Positions 1-11,016 of a stretch of 64,000 nucleotides of DNA are shown one piece after another. Numbering within the stretch: the first letter of the stretch is position 1; each line of letters begins with the position of its first letter. Below the pieces are notes generated by a model that was given only the letters and a program-made list of their open reading frames with translations, was not told the origin of the DNA and ran no database searches. The position numbers and the translations under genes were made by a program. Origin of the DNA: Peronospora farinosa (taxonomy: Eukaryota; Oomycota; Peronosporomycetes; Peronosporales; Peronosporaceae); contig CANTFK010000159.1 of the NCBI GenBank assembly GCA_947646735.1, positions 62,001-126,000 on the forward strand. The letters run 5' to 3'.

Positions 1-1028
1 TAATCAAGAGCCCCGTGTCATCTTCACTGCTGCAGGGTGACGTGGAGAAGTCTTCGATAGAGGATGTAGCGATCTGAGATGAGGTTTTGCTAACCACAGA
101 TGAGTCCGAGAACCAGACATCGGCGGACTCGACAATTGGCATAACGACCAACGCTTGCTCATCTCGGGGTGCGGCATTCCAAAGCAAGTTCTTGCCTTGT
201 AGTTCCTCTACTTTCCCTTTACCGCCATGCTGATCTCTATTGTGGCGTGCTTGGTGATACATCATGTCCGCGAGTGAGATAGAGACTGTGCTTGGGTCAT
301 GGCGACTGAGTGAGCAGCACAGGCTTTTCTGTGTGCTTGCGTAGGAGTATTCACGACAAGACGAGCCAACATGCACATGAAACTGTTTGATTGTGTTAAC
401 TGAACAACTGTGAAGAATCAGCGGTCAGGTGGAACCTCTAGTTTAACAAGCGCCAACGTGCGTTTGTGTCATAAATCCATCCGAGCTGGTAAGAGTGCTC
501 GTCAAAGTAAGTCCTTAGGATTAATGAGCCCTTGGGAATAATGAGCCTCTGGAAACAGTAAGTGAGCCCTTGGAAAAGCGAAGCCCATCCTCAAAGCGTA
601 ATCCTTGAACTCGTCCAGCGTGCTGCTCATCGAAAGTACGTAGACACGTACATTGGAGACGAGTCTATTTAGCCGTTTAGGGGTTGCAAGACGTCTGGGA
701 GTTCGTAAGCAACGTCGGTGCTCGATCGAGTCGGATGATTGTACGAAGCGTGTCACCTGCGGTGACTGTCCGGCTATGCTGATGCAGCATAGTAGCAGAC
801 GTGTAGCGTTGTTTATAACCTTATGTCTGATGTGCGCGATCGCCGACGCGAGGCACGTGTCGTGGGATGAATTTCCCTTTATGACCGCTAGCGCGGTCCG
901 TCGAGCTGACTTGTGCGATTGCCGAAGCATTGCCGCGTGGCGCGGGAACGCAGCATCTTCCTCGGTCTACTGTCCACACGACCGGTGATCGGGCGAGATA
1001 CATGGTCATACATGACTCCACCTTCGGC

Positions 1029-1118
1029 GGTGCCCGTGATGAGGGGTTGACGCTTGAAAGTTGACCGCGAAAATTTGGGAATGCGTCAACCCAAGCTTCA
1101 GCCCTCATCACGGGCACC
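1029..1118. repeat. Perfect 17-bp inverted repeat with 56-bp spacer
   Basis: Bases 1029-1045 (GGTGCCCGTGATGAGGG) are repeated exactly as the reverse complement at 1102-1118. A further weaker match (TTGACGC near 1047 against GCGTCAA near 1083) lies inside the loop. It could form a stable hairpin. It may be the remnant of a small foldback transposon; no coding sequence is attached. Confidence 0.6.
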
Positions 1119-1241
1119 CCACTATGGTGGGAAACCGCACCGAAGTGGGTGGTATAATGTCTTGAGCATGCCTTTCGTGCAGCAGCAGCCGCAGCCGACA
1201 GGAGACATATCCTGGCTACGAGTAGCTGTGGTTAGTCTGTT

Positions 1242-1263
1242 CACACACACACACACACACACA
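1242..1263. repeat. (CA)n microsatellite
   Basis: Eleven uninterrupted CA units about 80 bp upstream of the start of the TPR gene. Confidence 0.9.
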
Positions 1264-1345
1264 TTCGATCATGTAATTTCATAAACCAATAGTAAGATGT
1301 TATCGACCAAAGAGTTGGTAAGTTGATTGGCTGCTGGCTGTTCCA

Positions 1346-2515
1346 ATGTTTGTTCGTCTTTCGACTTGTGCCATGCACCGAGCTGTCCGTACAGCTTTCT
1401 TCTCTTCCCGATGCTCTCCAAGCACTTTTCTCTCTGTAGCATCATGTTTAGCTATTAAACCTCGTACTAGACGTTTTGATTCAGTTGCGTTATGTCGAAA
1501 TCTGTCAACGTCTGCAAAGAAGACAACAGCAGCAAACCCTTTGGACTGCCAAGCTCTGGTTCGACTTATATTGCTAATGCTAAACCCATTTGTGCTCAAG
1601 ATTTCTTACTCAGTGGGTGATCCCTATTGTGACGACGCTGCAGGATGAGAACGTTCGAACGACATTTGACAAGGAGTTGACCCCTCGAGTGGAAGAACTG
1701 CTAGAGCTGATCGAGCAGAGTCGGGATGAGGTGCGTCAGGGTGTTGACTGATGGGATGTATGGAGCAGTTGCTTACGATGAAAGTGCTGTAGGGAAATAC
1801 GGAGCAAGAGCTGAAGCAGTCTCTGCAGCTCTACGACGTCCTCAAACAGCGCAGGCAACAAGGTAAAACTGTGTGAAGGCGTTCACCCAGTATAGACTAA
1901 TGTCATCTTGATGGGTCTGTGTGACTGCTGCGTGCAGATGCTGACGTCTTTGAAGTCGCCTTCGGGATTGCGCGGATATATGATGATCAGCTGGAAGACA
2001 GCGGTACCGCTACGATCTACTACAGAGACGCACTTGCAATGTTGGAAGCGATCTTGACTAGACCATCGGTCGAGGGTGCATACATGCGTGTCACTACGTT
2101 CGGTGCTCTTGCAATGTGCTACGAAAATCTGTACGTCATCTTTGCCTGCTGTAGATTGGTCCTAGTAAACCCACTCTCATTTGATGCTCTCACTAGCGGA
2201 CAGTCAGAGGACGCCACAAACTACTTTAACGACGCTATCAGTGCATACGAAGAGCATTGCGATCAAGCGTCGAAAGTAGGCTCTAACGAGGTAGACGTGT
2301 CCGACTCTGATATCTCGCTTCTCTTAAACCTCAACGCCACGGCTGCGATGATTCACTATCACTTTGCGGGTAACTTGCTTGCTCAAGAGCGCTGGGATGA
2401 GGCTAAAAACGTCACGAAGATTGCGCTAGAGCTGGCAGAGAATTCTAGCATGTCTACAGAAGAGCTGGAGCAACTGCAGCATTGTGTTCACGAGTTGTGG
2501 CTGGAATTGGAGTAG
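1346..2515 (+). CDS. Mitochondrial TPR-repeat protein
   Basis: Five exons keep the frame: 1346-1558, 1614-1730, 1793-1862, 1938-2130 and 2197-2515, giving 303 residues. Introns are 55-75 bp with GT-AG ends; the first has a good branch-like CTAAT and a pyrimidine-rich acceptor. The first about 60 residues are rich in Arg, Ser, Ala and Cys with no acidic residue, as expected for a mitochondrial presequence. The rest is helical and TPR-like: the pattern ALAMCYENLGQSEDATNYF is a clear repeat, with another at EERWDEAKNVTKIALELAE-type spacing near the C terminus. The layout (presequence plus TPRs) resembles TTC19, a complex III assembly factor, but I cannot show orthology. It could equally be another mitochondrial TPR adaptor. 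Confidence 0.7.
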
Positions 2516-2707
2516 GGGCCGCAATCAAGATTTACTGATAATGTAGCATGGCTGCACACAATTATTAGCAACGATTCGTGTTGTGTGTCAACAGAAAGCG
2601 GTGTTGTTGCGCCCTGATACAGTGTCCTCGTCACCAATTGAGAGGAGATTTCTTGATGGCATAAAGTAAAGCATATGCACACTCTAGAGACTGAGAGAGT
2701 TCAGGCT

Positions 2708-3682
2708 TTATTTTGCTCGTCCAAACATGGGTATCCAGGTGTAAGGTAGCGAGCGGAACAATGCAGTCAGTAAGTCCTCGACGAGATAAACATTAGCCAA
2801 GTTAAAGTCGCTTCGACAATCCATATCACCGGTAGACATGAGGTGCTATTCCTGCGTAGTCCGAATTGTGTAGTAGCCAACCAAGCTTTGCAATGGCACT
2901 AGCAGAGCCTAACTCGCTCTCTCGCGCGTACACTTGTCAACCTCCTCGGCCTTCAGAAAAAAGGGTCCATGGCTTTTCAGACTGAAGCGAAATGTCATAG
3001 CAAAGGTTGGGGTCGGAATGTGAAGGCTCAGTCGACGTCTTGTCTTCAATACTACACAGAGCAGTCACTGCAATAGTACGAAGTGCCACTGGCAGGCATA
3101 TTCCAGACGGACCGATTATCAACTTTTCGCGATCGTTGGGTCTTCCTTACATCAATCGTATTGAACGTACTGTTCATTCGTCCCATTCCACACCAGTTTT
3201 CTTTTGCCATATATGTACACTGCAGTTGCGCGACTCCATATATACCCTGCCAGGTTCTAACTCCACCATTATGATGAAATGTTTCTCTGTTCGTAGCGCC
3301 TTCATACTATTTTCTATCTTCTCATTTGACCTTCTCGCACGAAACCACATCGTTCATCGTAAAAATATTTTTTTCGTCATTCTTATCAGGTCACTTGAAC
3401 CAAACAGACACACTGTGCTCTCTCCTTCATCAGGACCTCTTCATCTTGAGTGCCTTTCATAGCTTGCACTCTATTTCTGAATAAATTTGCTCGTCTCAGC
3501 TCGTCCGATACATCCAGACGAAGTTTAACGTCATAGTCAGCAAGATAAATGTGGCCATCCAGTTGAAAGAAGAGAGGTATACCAGCATCTCCTGCAGAGA
3601 CGTTACTGCACACCACGGTAGCTTGCAGAGTGTTTTTATCGTTTGTCGCCGTAGAGCAACCAAAGTAACTCGCACAAAACAA
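2708..3682 (-). CDS. Unidentified multi-exon gene
   Basis: Several minus-strand stretches read like protein and end in a TAA at 2708-2710. The last exon appears to start at about 2847 after a TAG acceptor and ends in SLPYTWIPMFGRAK. Upstream blocks include HIPTPTFAMTFRFSLKSHGP (about 2970-3030), a block near 3230-3310 with HFIIMVELEPGR, and a 5' block from an ATG at 3682 with IPLFFQLDGHIYLADYDVK. I could not fix all splice junctions, so the span is approximate and the 5' part may belong elsewhere. No family recognised. It would be divergent from the elicitin gene with only 28 bp between the start codons. Confidence 0.35.
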
Positions 3683-3710
3683 TTTGCATCTCCCTTATCA
3701 GCTCAATTCT

Positions 3711-4244
3711 ATGAAGACTGTATTCGTATCTGCTCTTGCTATCACGCTTGGCGTTGCCTACGCTGCCACGAAATGCGACCTAACGGCCATTGAGTCGTCA
3801 CTCAAGTCCGACAGAAAAATCAAAAATGCTCTGAGAACTGCGCAGTCTGAATGCTTCGAGGCCACGGGGTACGACATCTTTGACATTTCCGTCTTTCCGA
3901 CGCCTGAACAGTCCAAAGATGCCCAGCTGAGCAGCTCTTGCTCTCAACTCGTCAACATTGTCAATGTACAAGCCAATGTCGCCAGCCAGTGCACGATCGA
4001 GGTGAACGGAACAACCATCAGCTATGGGAAACTCGTCAATGCTTTCCTCGATGGCAAGACGGGCAACGAGTCCGACTCGGGCAGCGGATCTGTTGAATTC
4101 CCAAGCGAAAGCGACTCAGGTTCGTCTGAAGACGAAACCAACTCGTCATTCTCGTCCCCAACCTCTACGTCTGGATCGGTTACCACCGCTCTTTCCTTCG
4201 TCACGTACGGCGCCATCGCTGCCATCGCTGTTGCACTTCACTAA
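3711..4244 (+). CDS. Elicitin-like secreted protein, probably GPI-anchored
   Basis: A 177-residue single-exon protein. Residues 1-18 are a classic signal peptide (start chosen at 3711 because MKTVFVSALA begins it; the nine codons upstream would spoil it). Residues 19 to about 118 match the elicitin fold: cysteines at 22, 48, 77 and 94, the TPEQ motif at 64-67, and spacing as in cryptogein. Elicitins bind sterols and are recognised by some plants. Only four of the six family cysteines are present; see findings. A Ser/Gly/Glu-rich linker (about 118-155) and a hydrophobic C-terminal tail follow, the pattern of GPI-anchored elicitin-like (ELL) proteins that sit at the cell surface. Confidence 0.85.
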   Translation: MKTVFVSALAITLGVAYAATKCDLTAIESSLKSDRKIKNALRTAQSECFEATGYDIFDISVFPTPEQSKDAQLSSSCSQLVNIVNVQANVASQCTIEVNGTTISYGKLVNAFLDGKTGNESDSGSGSVEFPSESDSGSSEDETNSSFSSPTSTSGSVTTALSFVTYGAIAAIAVALH

Positions 4245-4406
4245 ACTTGCCTTGGTAATACTCCAGCAACTCGCCAGCTAGATTGAAAATTGGTGTGTTT
4301 GAGCTTTTAAACTCGACGAAATATAAAAATTCCAGCTTTGAGAGCTTGTTCTTGCATAAGGTATAAACCTACTTGTGTAGCTGTATCATGAGAGCAAGAA
4401 ATATTG

Positions 4407-5657
4407 CTACGATAGGAGAAAATCAATAGCCAAGCGACTACTTGTCTCCTGCGAGCTCGCTTCCTCAGCATCCGACCCGCTACTTTCAATGTGGTCGGTG
4501 TTGCTATTCACACCAGTTACCTTCTCACTGGTGCCATGGCTAATATTACCATCTGCGGACGTGATCTCGTCTAGGTTGTCTTGCTCTAGCTCTTGTGCCC
4601 CAATGTTATTGTCGCTCTCGTCCACGAGCCTAGACTCGTCCGCGATCCGCGCCTGCTGCATCAGCAACGCGATATCCGAGACATTGGCTCCAGCTTGGAC
4701 CAAGGCGTTAACGAACCCCACGTTGCTTTCGTAAATGAGGATCTGACCCTTTGGTGAGAAATGAAAACGATTCGTGGCATGGTAGATGACTTCACGGCCA
4801 ATAAACTTGTTCATGAGCTCCTCGTTATCCGCCACGTGCGGAAAAACATTTTCAAACGTGGCGCGCGAAAACACTACGCGCAGATCCAAGCGCCCCGTCA
4901 CAATAGGGTCGCTTTCTTCTCCCGATACTTCGATGCTGAGAAGGTCCACACGAAAACTCGAGTGGTAGCTCGTGTATCTCTTCCACTGATCCAGTAGATA
5001 TTCCCGTCCGCTCACTCCACCGAACTGCATCTCCGTGTCCATTGAGCTATGTAGGAAAGCTTCCTGCTTTGCAGCAAGTAAATCACCATTGCTGTTTATA
5101 TCCGGTCCATCCGTAAGCAATGCTGGTCGTTTTTGACCGACACTTCGAAGTGACGGCATGCCATGCTCGAACAGCACAAAGTACTCTCTCACTAGTCGCA
5201 CGAGCGAACCGCCCATGCTATTGCGACTGCGCAGTACTTTATTAGCGCGTACGTTGAACAAAAAGTCAAGATCTGCAACCTCTTGACGTAGCGAGTTTAC
5301 AATCGTCGCCAGGTCGTCCTCGTACTTCTTGCGACGTGCACGGAAAGCTCGACCACGTTCGCTATTGGTCTTGGATCGCTTAACAACCGTTAAAGAGAAG
5401 GCATCCATATGATTAAGGTCACTACTGTCTTTGCCTTGCTCGTCTTGTAGATACTGAATCCGTTGTTGATGACACTCAGACGACGATCGGGAGTTCGTGA
5501 GACTGCGTATCATGACGTCCAAGGGCTGGTTATGAAGATTCAAGTGCGTCACAGGCACAAATCGACTTAGTTCATTCTCAAGATATACTACGTGCGATGT
5601 ATTGGAGGGGTATGGAGGACTTGGTAGTTTGGGTCGATACATTATTATCTTGTCCAT
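4407..5657 (-). CDS. Oomycete-type bZIP transcription factor
   Basis: A 416-residue intronless protein. The basic region lies at about 93-112 (KRSKTNSERGRAFRARRKK) followed by a coiled coil through about residue 145. The invariant Asn of the bZIP signature is N98 and the invariant Arg is R106; the usual Ser/Cys before that Arg is Phe. The C-terminal 250 residues form a globular part of the sort found in many oomycete bZIPs, whose role is unknown. The acidic Ser-rich tail (about 370-410) could activate transcription. It is convergent with the elicitin gene (162 bp between stops). Expected to act in the nucleus as a dimer. Confidence 0.75.
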   Translation of the reverse strand: MDKIIMYRPKLPSPPYPSNTSHVVYLENELSRFVPVTHLNLHNQPLDVMIRSLTNSRSSSECHQQRIQYLQDEQGKDSSDLNHMDAFSLTVVKRSKTNSERGRAFRARRKKYEDDLATIVNSLRQEVADLDFLFNVRANKVLRSRNSMGGSLVRLVREYFVLFEHGMPSLRSVGQKRPALLTDGPDINSNGDLLAAKQEAFLHSSMDTEMQFGGVSGREYLLDQWKRYTSYHSSFRVDLLSIEVSGEESDPIVTGRLDLRVVFSRATFENVFPHVADNEELMNKFIGREVIYHATNRFHFSPKGQILIYESNVGFVNALVQAGANVSDIALLMQQARIADESRLVDESDNNIGAQELEQDNLDEITSADGNISHGTSEKVTGVNSNTDHIESSGSDAEEASSQETSSRLAIDFLLS

Positions 5658-7244
5658 TTTGTAGGGTATAAATCTATATACACCTAAGCAGAAGTAATTC
5701 TTTGGTTTTACTGCACAACTAACCTAACTGTCTGAACTTTGATGAACGACTGCATCTTTTTTATTACGTCGGTCGTCATTTGGCTACAAAATACGGTAGG
5801 AACCGGTATTGCAAAAGCTTCATGATTACTACTCACTTATTTTTCTCATAAATTGTTGCCTAATGATGAGAAGCGAATCATGTCAACAACAAAAAGTATA
5901 ATGGTATTCCTGCAAAAAAAATCTCATGCTCGATGGTCGATATTAGACTCAGTTTTTTATTGTATAAGAAAAAAGGTTAAAGAGATTTTTTATAACGAGA
6001 AAAAGAATGCTTGATAATTTGAGAGGATGTTGAATGCAATGTGTTTGTAGTGGACATTATAAAACCGATTCTCATTGTACAAGATAAGAATTGTCGGTTT
6101 GTAATTCATGGACGTGGTCGGCCAACAAAAAGAGTTTCATACCGACAATTGAAGAAGTGCTTTAGATGGCACAAACCATTCGACAAGGTCTCCGTCTCGA
6201 ACGGATTATGGATAGTCTGTGATGGTGATGGCTCGTACTGGGAAAAAGACCAATCCTTTTCGGGGCTAAAACGGATTAATGGACAGCCCTTAAGGGACTC
6301 TTATCCCAGACACTCAACATGGTTTGTACATGGAAGACAAATGTCCAAAACAATCACGATGATGATGATGACACACGAACCGAATCGGCAGCCTTCTGAT
6401 AGCCTGGAATGGTATATTGCTGGATATTCGCAAGGCAAATGACACGATCTCGCGCGACTTTTTATTCAAAGTGATGTGGTATTTTGGTCTGCGGATCCAT
6501 TCATACAATGATTCGGAACCTCCACCATAACAACACCGTCCGATTTGTAGTGAATGAATTATTATCCGAGCCCGATCCCCGTACTCACGAGCATCCGACA
6601 GGGTTGATCGTTCGCATTACTACTTTTTCTTCTCGTGGCAGAAATGCTAGCAATAGCACTATTGCAAAGTACCCAGATAAATTACCATTAGGATATCGCT
6701 TGTGAATGCTATCATGCTATCAGCAGTTTTATTTACAACTGCGGTCTTCCGGCTTCCAGAATGGGCTCGGGCTGATTTGCACAACGTACGGTAGCAATTT
6801 TTGTGGCATCACTCCGCGTCTACAGGAAGTAGTAGACACAAAGTCAAGCCAGGCCTGCTGTACACGTTAAAAGGTGCTAAAGCTAGTGAATCTACAACAG
6901 CCAACACGGAACACGACGCTTGTATTCACAGCGCATCCACAGCTACATGGGTTTCCATGAAGTCTAAGTAGCATTCTCTATCAGCAACATGCACGCTTTT
7001 AAATCACTTCAACGCCAACTGTTCCATCCGGGCACATCAATCCAGGCTGCGTGATGCCCCTTACGTGGGTCTGATTCCTTACGTAAGACCTTACTCTATT
7101 TTACAAATGAACTTTATAATACGGTACAGCTGCTACTTTTATAAACTTTCACGATGATTTGTTAGAAATAGCGATGTTTCTAAAAATACGGTACGAAATA
7201 CGGTACGAAATACGGTATTCGTATGTCATTTTATCAACCTGAAC
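5658..7244. other. AT-rich intergenic region with unassigned frames
   Basis: Two plus-strand open stretches (6041-6442 and 6484-6705) lack a good start, a recognisable domain or clear partners; the first contains GRGRPTKR, an AT-hook-like patch. They could be remnants of a gene or a mobile element. Near 7190-7222 the unit AAATACGGTACG is repeated in tandem, with single copies near 5788 and 7116. Confidence 0.4.
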
Positions 7245-8101
7245 ATGAGTACAGCACCGAATCTTAACGTGATACGCTACGACGTGCCTAATGGCGACTT
7301 TTGTGCGTACTTGAAGGGTTTTTGGAAGCGAAACCTCGAGTGGCGTCACTTTGGTGCCAGTTTTAAGCATTTACGCTCGACAAATAACGTCGTATTCATT
7401 GAGGAAGATCTTGACGCAGCGCGACAGCCCAATACGCAGTGCGTATCCTGTTTAATTGTTTTTAGTCACTATAATTAATACTGAAATTGGTATAAAATTA
7501 ATATATAAGGTTATTTTTTATGGTCATGATATATTTCAAAGGTTTCTTCGCTGGTCATTCGGACGAACTCACCATAAACAGGATCTTGCTCGAGCTTATA
7601 CGGTGCAGGTGTTTGAGCTCTTTTTACCTCTATTCTGACTTGTGAACGTGGTTGTGTACTTACTTTCATGCTGTATTCCATATTGTCGATAGTTTATTCC
7701 AGATGAACAAGGCACATTTATGGAGTGGAGTTTTGAAGGTGTCACATGTCATGGAGTTTTCAAGCCCGAGGCCAGTGTAGCCATTCTTAACTTTTGTCTA
7801 CAAGAGTCGATGGTTACTATTACCTACCGAGTTCTTGATGCCAACAGTACGTTGTCATTTGTTGTTGTTTGTGGTAGAAGACAGCTATTAATGTTGCTAC
7901 GGAATGTTTTGTGGTAGCCATGGCTGTGTGCATTGTGGACGTTGACAATGAGCATACGCCTACGGTCCAATACGGAAACATGTATGTGGTAGTAGCAATT
8001 TCTGTGCCTACATGCATATCTATTGCTATGACTCATCTGGTATTTTTTGCTGCAGGTATCGCATTAACCCGTCCAAGTATGAGCGTGAACCAGAGGACTG
8101 A
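7245..8101 (+). CDS. Small protein of unknown function
   Basis: Five exons keep the frame: 7245-7438, 7542-7608, 7693-7846, 7918-7981 and 8056-8101, giving 174 residues. All junctions are GT-AG with introns of 71-103 bp. The protein has no signal peptide and alternates short beta-type stretches (for example GTFMEWSFEGVTCHGVF and ESMVTITYRVLDAN), which would suit a small beta-barrel such as a lipocalin-like fold; that is a guess. It ends 83 bp before the start of the FkbH-like gene on the same strand, but the reading frame does not continue into it. No family recognised. Confidence 0.55.
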
Positions 8102-8184
8102 GCCAGCGAGTAGCTTGTGCAGATCGCACTTAGTTGAAATTCCAGATAATACGAGCTATCTTTGATGAGTTTTTGTTGGAGACT

Positions 8185-10979
8185 ATGGCCCGCAAACATG
8201 TGGCGATCGGAGGAACGTTTGCGTGCGACGAAGCACTTGCTCTGCCGTTACAGTATTTGCTAAAGAATGTCGGTATTGTTTTGAAGTGTTTGTTTACAGC
8301 AGTATCGGTCTTTAGTCTCAACCAGTCATTTGTGATCAACGTTATAGTACTAATCATCTCTCCTAGATGAGGGGAAGCGTACTCTTTGGGTGGCTAACTG
8401 TACTGACGTGTGCCATGTGCAATGATATAGGCTGTGTGGAGTGTCAATGTCGACTTACAATGGCTTCGGTATGGCAGTGTGACAGACTTCAATGAATGGT
8501 CCGGCGACGTACTGCATCCTGCGTGTCCAATGGACTTGGTGCTATTACTCGTTCGCTTAAGTGATCTCGAAGCTCCTCATCCTGAGTTGCATCTCTCCAA
8601 GAATGGCGAAGATGATGCCAGTGCGAATGTTAGTGAAGATGGTATCGCTGTAAGCCCAATCAATCAATTCCTCCGAGATCTTGAGCGATACGACAACATG
8701 GGGAATACAAATTTCGCTGCCGCCCCACTGGTGGTTTTGCTGTGCCCTTGTCCGCCGACTACAGCAGCAAGGTTCGATACAATGGAACACGAAATTCAGA
8801 GCAAGACGGAGGCAATGCAAAACGTGACCGTGCAGTCGGCAAGGCGGCTTCTGGCACTCTTTCAACAGCAGTATACGACTGCGTTCTACGACGTTGTCGC
8901 CGACAAGCGCCAACATTCACCGTATACTCAAGCAATGTTGAATATAATGAGTCTGTCACTGTGCAGACAGATATGTCGCCTCTTCCGTAGCGACCGGAAA
9001 AAAGCAATTGTACTTGATTGCGACAACACATTATGGGGTGGTGCAGTAGCTGAAGTTGGCGCCAGCGGAATCGAATTAGCTCCGCGCTTTCTCGCTCTTC
9101 AGCGTTTTGTTGTTGCACAGCAGAAGCGAGGTATGCTGCTTATGCTTTGCAGTAAAAATATTCTCGCGGACGTGACGGAGGTGTTTACAAAACGTCGAGG
9201 TGACATGGTACTCGACCTAGATAAACACGTGACAGCCGCCAAGGTCAACTGGCAGCTAAAGTCGGAAAGTATTGCACAGCTCGCCAAAGAACTTTCTCTT
9301 GGTAAGTAGGAGGCGTTGGGCATCACGTTTCTCCGAGTCGTTGTAACGCTGTGTGGATACGATGTCATGCATGAGTAGGTATGGACTCGTTCATTTTCAT
9401 CGATGACAATCCTCTTGAGTGCCATGAAGTTGCAGCTGCCTTGCCCTCCGTAACAGTCATTCCACTCGGAGCAGACTTTTCGGAATCAGTACTAGAAGAT
9501 GAATGGATTTTTGACGATAGTTTGAACGTAACTTCACAGGCAAACATCAGCACGAAGGAAGATAGTCAGAGGACGCTCCTTTATCAGCAAAACATTAAGC
9601 GTGAACATCTTCGTGAATCGTCATCAACGCACAAAGCATTTCTGGGTGCTCTTGGTGTGAAAATCGTGTTCGAAGAACTTGATCGCGAACAAGAACTACG
9701 AGGAAGAAGCTCTTCATTTGCTCGAGTGCTGCAGCTTCATCATCGTACAAACCAGTTCAGCACGGCAACAATATTCGCAAAGCGCCTGGAGGAAGAAGCG
9801 CTTTTGACATATGTTGCTGCTCCAAACCACACAGTCGTTTGCGCTCATGTGACCGATCGATTCGGTCATTACGGCCTCGTTAGCGTTGCTCTTTGTCAGC
9901 GTGTGCGCAAGAGCAATGTTTTGCGTATCGACAGCTTTTTGCTCAGCTGTCGTGCACTGAACCGTGGGGTGGAGCATGCAATGACGCGAAGACTTAGTGA
10001 GATCGCTGCAAAGACAGGAGCGACATTTCTCGAGTTTATCTGGGAACAAACCGAGCGCAATCAGCCAGCGCATGCATTTTTCGTGGCGTTGTCTGATGTG
10101 AGCTTTGCAGACAAGAGTATTCATGTGGACAAGGCAAGTCTCAGCAGCTCTGCCTCTGGCACTTGGGTAATTACAGCCGACAAAGCGAGCGAAGTGTCTT
10201 TTCTAAAGTCGGATGACAGCTTCCATCGAAACAGTTCTAAGGCGGATAGGATGACAGGAGGACTTTTTCTTCGTCGATGTGTCCTGTGGCTCCGAACTCT
10301 CGCGCTTTCAGTCCTCCGGTGGACACTGACTTCCATTATATTGCCGCGGTGCATAGCACAATCACTCAAGCCGTCCTTCATCGAGCAGCTTGATGGATCT
10401 GGTTCCGTTGGCTTGCTGCGTGTACCCCTCCGAGATCGTGGCAGCTTGGAGCAACTTCTCCGTCCAGTTTTGAACGTACCAAGCGAAGATAATTATGTGA
10501 TCTCTGGTGCCAGCAGGGCAGACGCAAATGACGACAAGTTTCGAAGGAAGGCACGTCACTTAACCAAGCTGGCACTAGTTGATTACACCCATGAAAGAGA
10601 GCCACGCGTGATTTGGTCTGCTAACAGAGTGTATGCGGAGGAACAAGCCGAAGCTAAGGACAATCTTAGCCGGAAAAATGCCTCCACTAATTCAGGCGGA
10701 TCTGCCAACAGCCTCCAGCCTATTTGTGAGTCTCCCCAGTGTTCAGTAATCATCCAACGTGATAGCCGATGTGCCTTCCAGCGATGCCGTAACTGCTGCT
10801 ACCGGACCCAGCGGCTCTTCACGCGATCAATGTACCACGAGAATGCTGAGGCCCGACAATCGGCAGTAAAGCAGCTCCAAGTCGAATTCGTAGATGACGC
10901 AACGCACATGTCTAGCCAAACGTGTAAAGTGCACCAAAACAGGCGGCGCCTTGGGGAGATGCACAAAGCCAAGCAATGA
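8185..10979 (+). CDS. FkbH-like HAD-superfamily enzyme
   Basis: Three exons keep the frame: 8185-8301, 8431-9301 and 9379-10979, giving 862 residues. The N terminus MARKHVAIGGTFACDEALAL fits the opening of the FkbH family, which is why 8185 is chosen. A HAD subfamily IIIC domain follows: IVLDCDNTLWGG carries the DxDxT nucleophile loop and FIDDNP the metal-binding acidic pair, the latter split by an intron. After it comes a GNAT-like part typical of FkbH C termini. In bacteria FkbH makes glyceryl-ACP for polyketides; here the substrate is unknown and no polyketide synthase is nearby. The last about 90 residues hold a Cys/His cluster (CAFQRCRNCC with TCKVH) that probably binds zinc; this is an extra module. 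Convergent with the next gene, 37 bp apart. Confidence 0.75.
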
Positions 10980-11016
10980 AAAAGGAACTGTACAGTGTAG
11001 TAGTTCGTCGAACGAT

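Larger units (their letters stand above)
1..1345. other. Upstream region without a convincing gene
   Basis: I see no reading frame here with a recognisable domain or a consistent set of exons. Short open frames exist on both strands but overlap each other and look like chance. The stretch holds the inverted repeat at 1029-1118 and the CA microsatellite at 1242-1263, and should contain the promoter of the TPR gene that starts at 1346. Confidence 0.5.

Noticed and set aside
3007..3462. 151-codon plus-strand open frame upstream of the elicitin gene
   Set aside because: No domain or regular pattern; the opposite strand reads better as protein.
8130..8185. Joining the five-exon gene to the FkbH-like gene as one protein
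   Set aside because: No splice junction keeps the frame; the first gene has its own stop at 8099-8101 and the second a good start at 8185.
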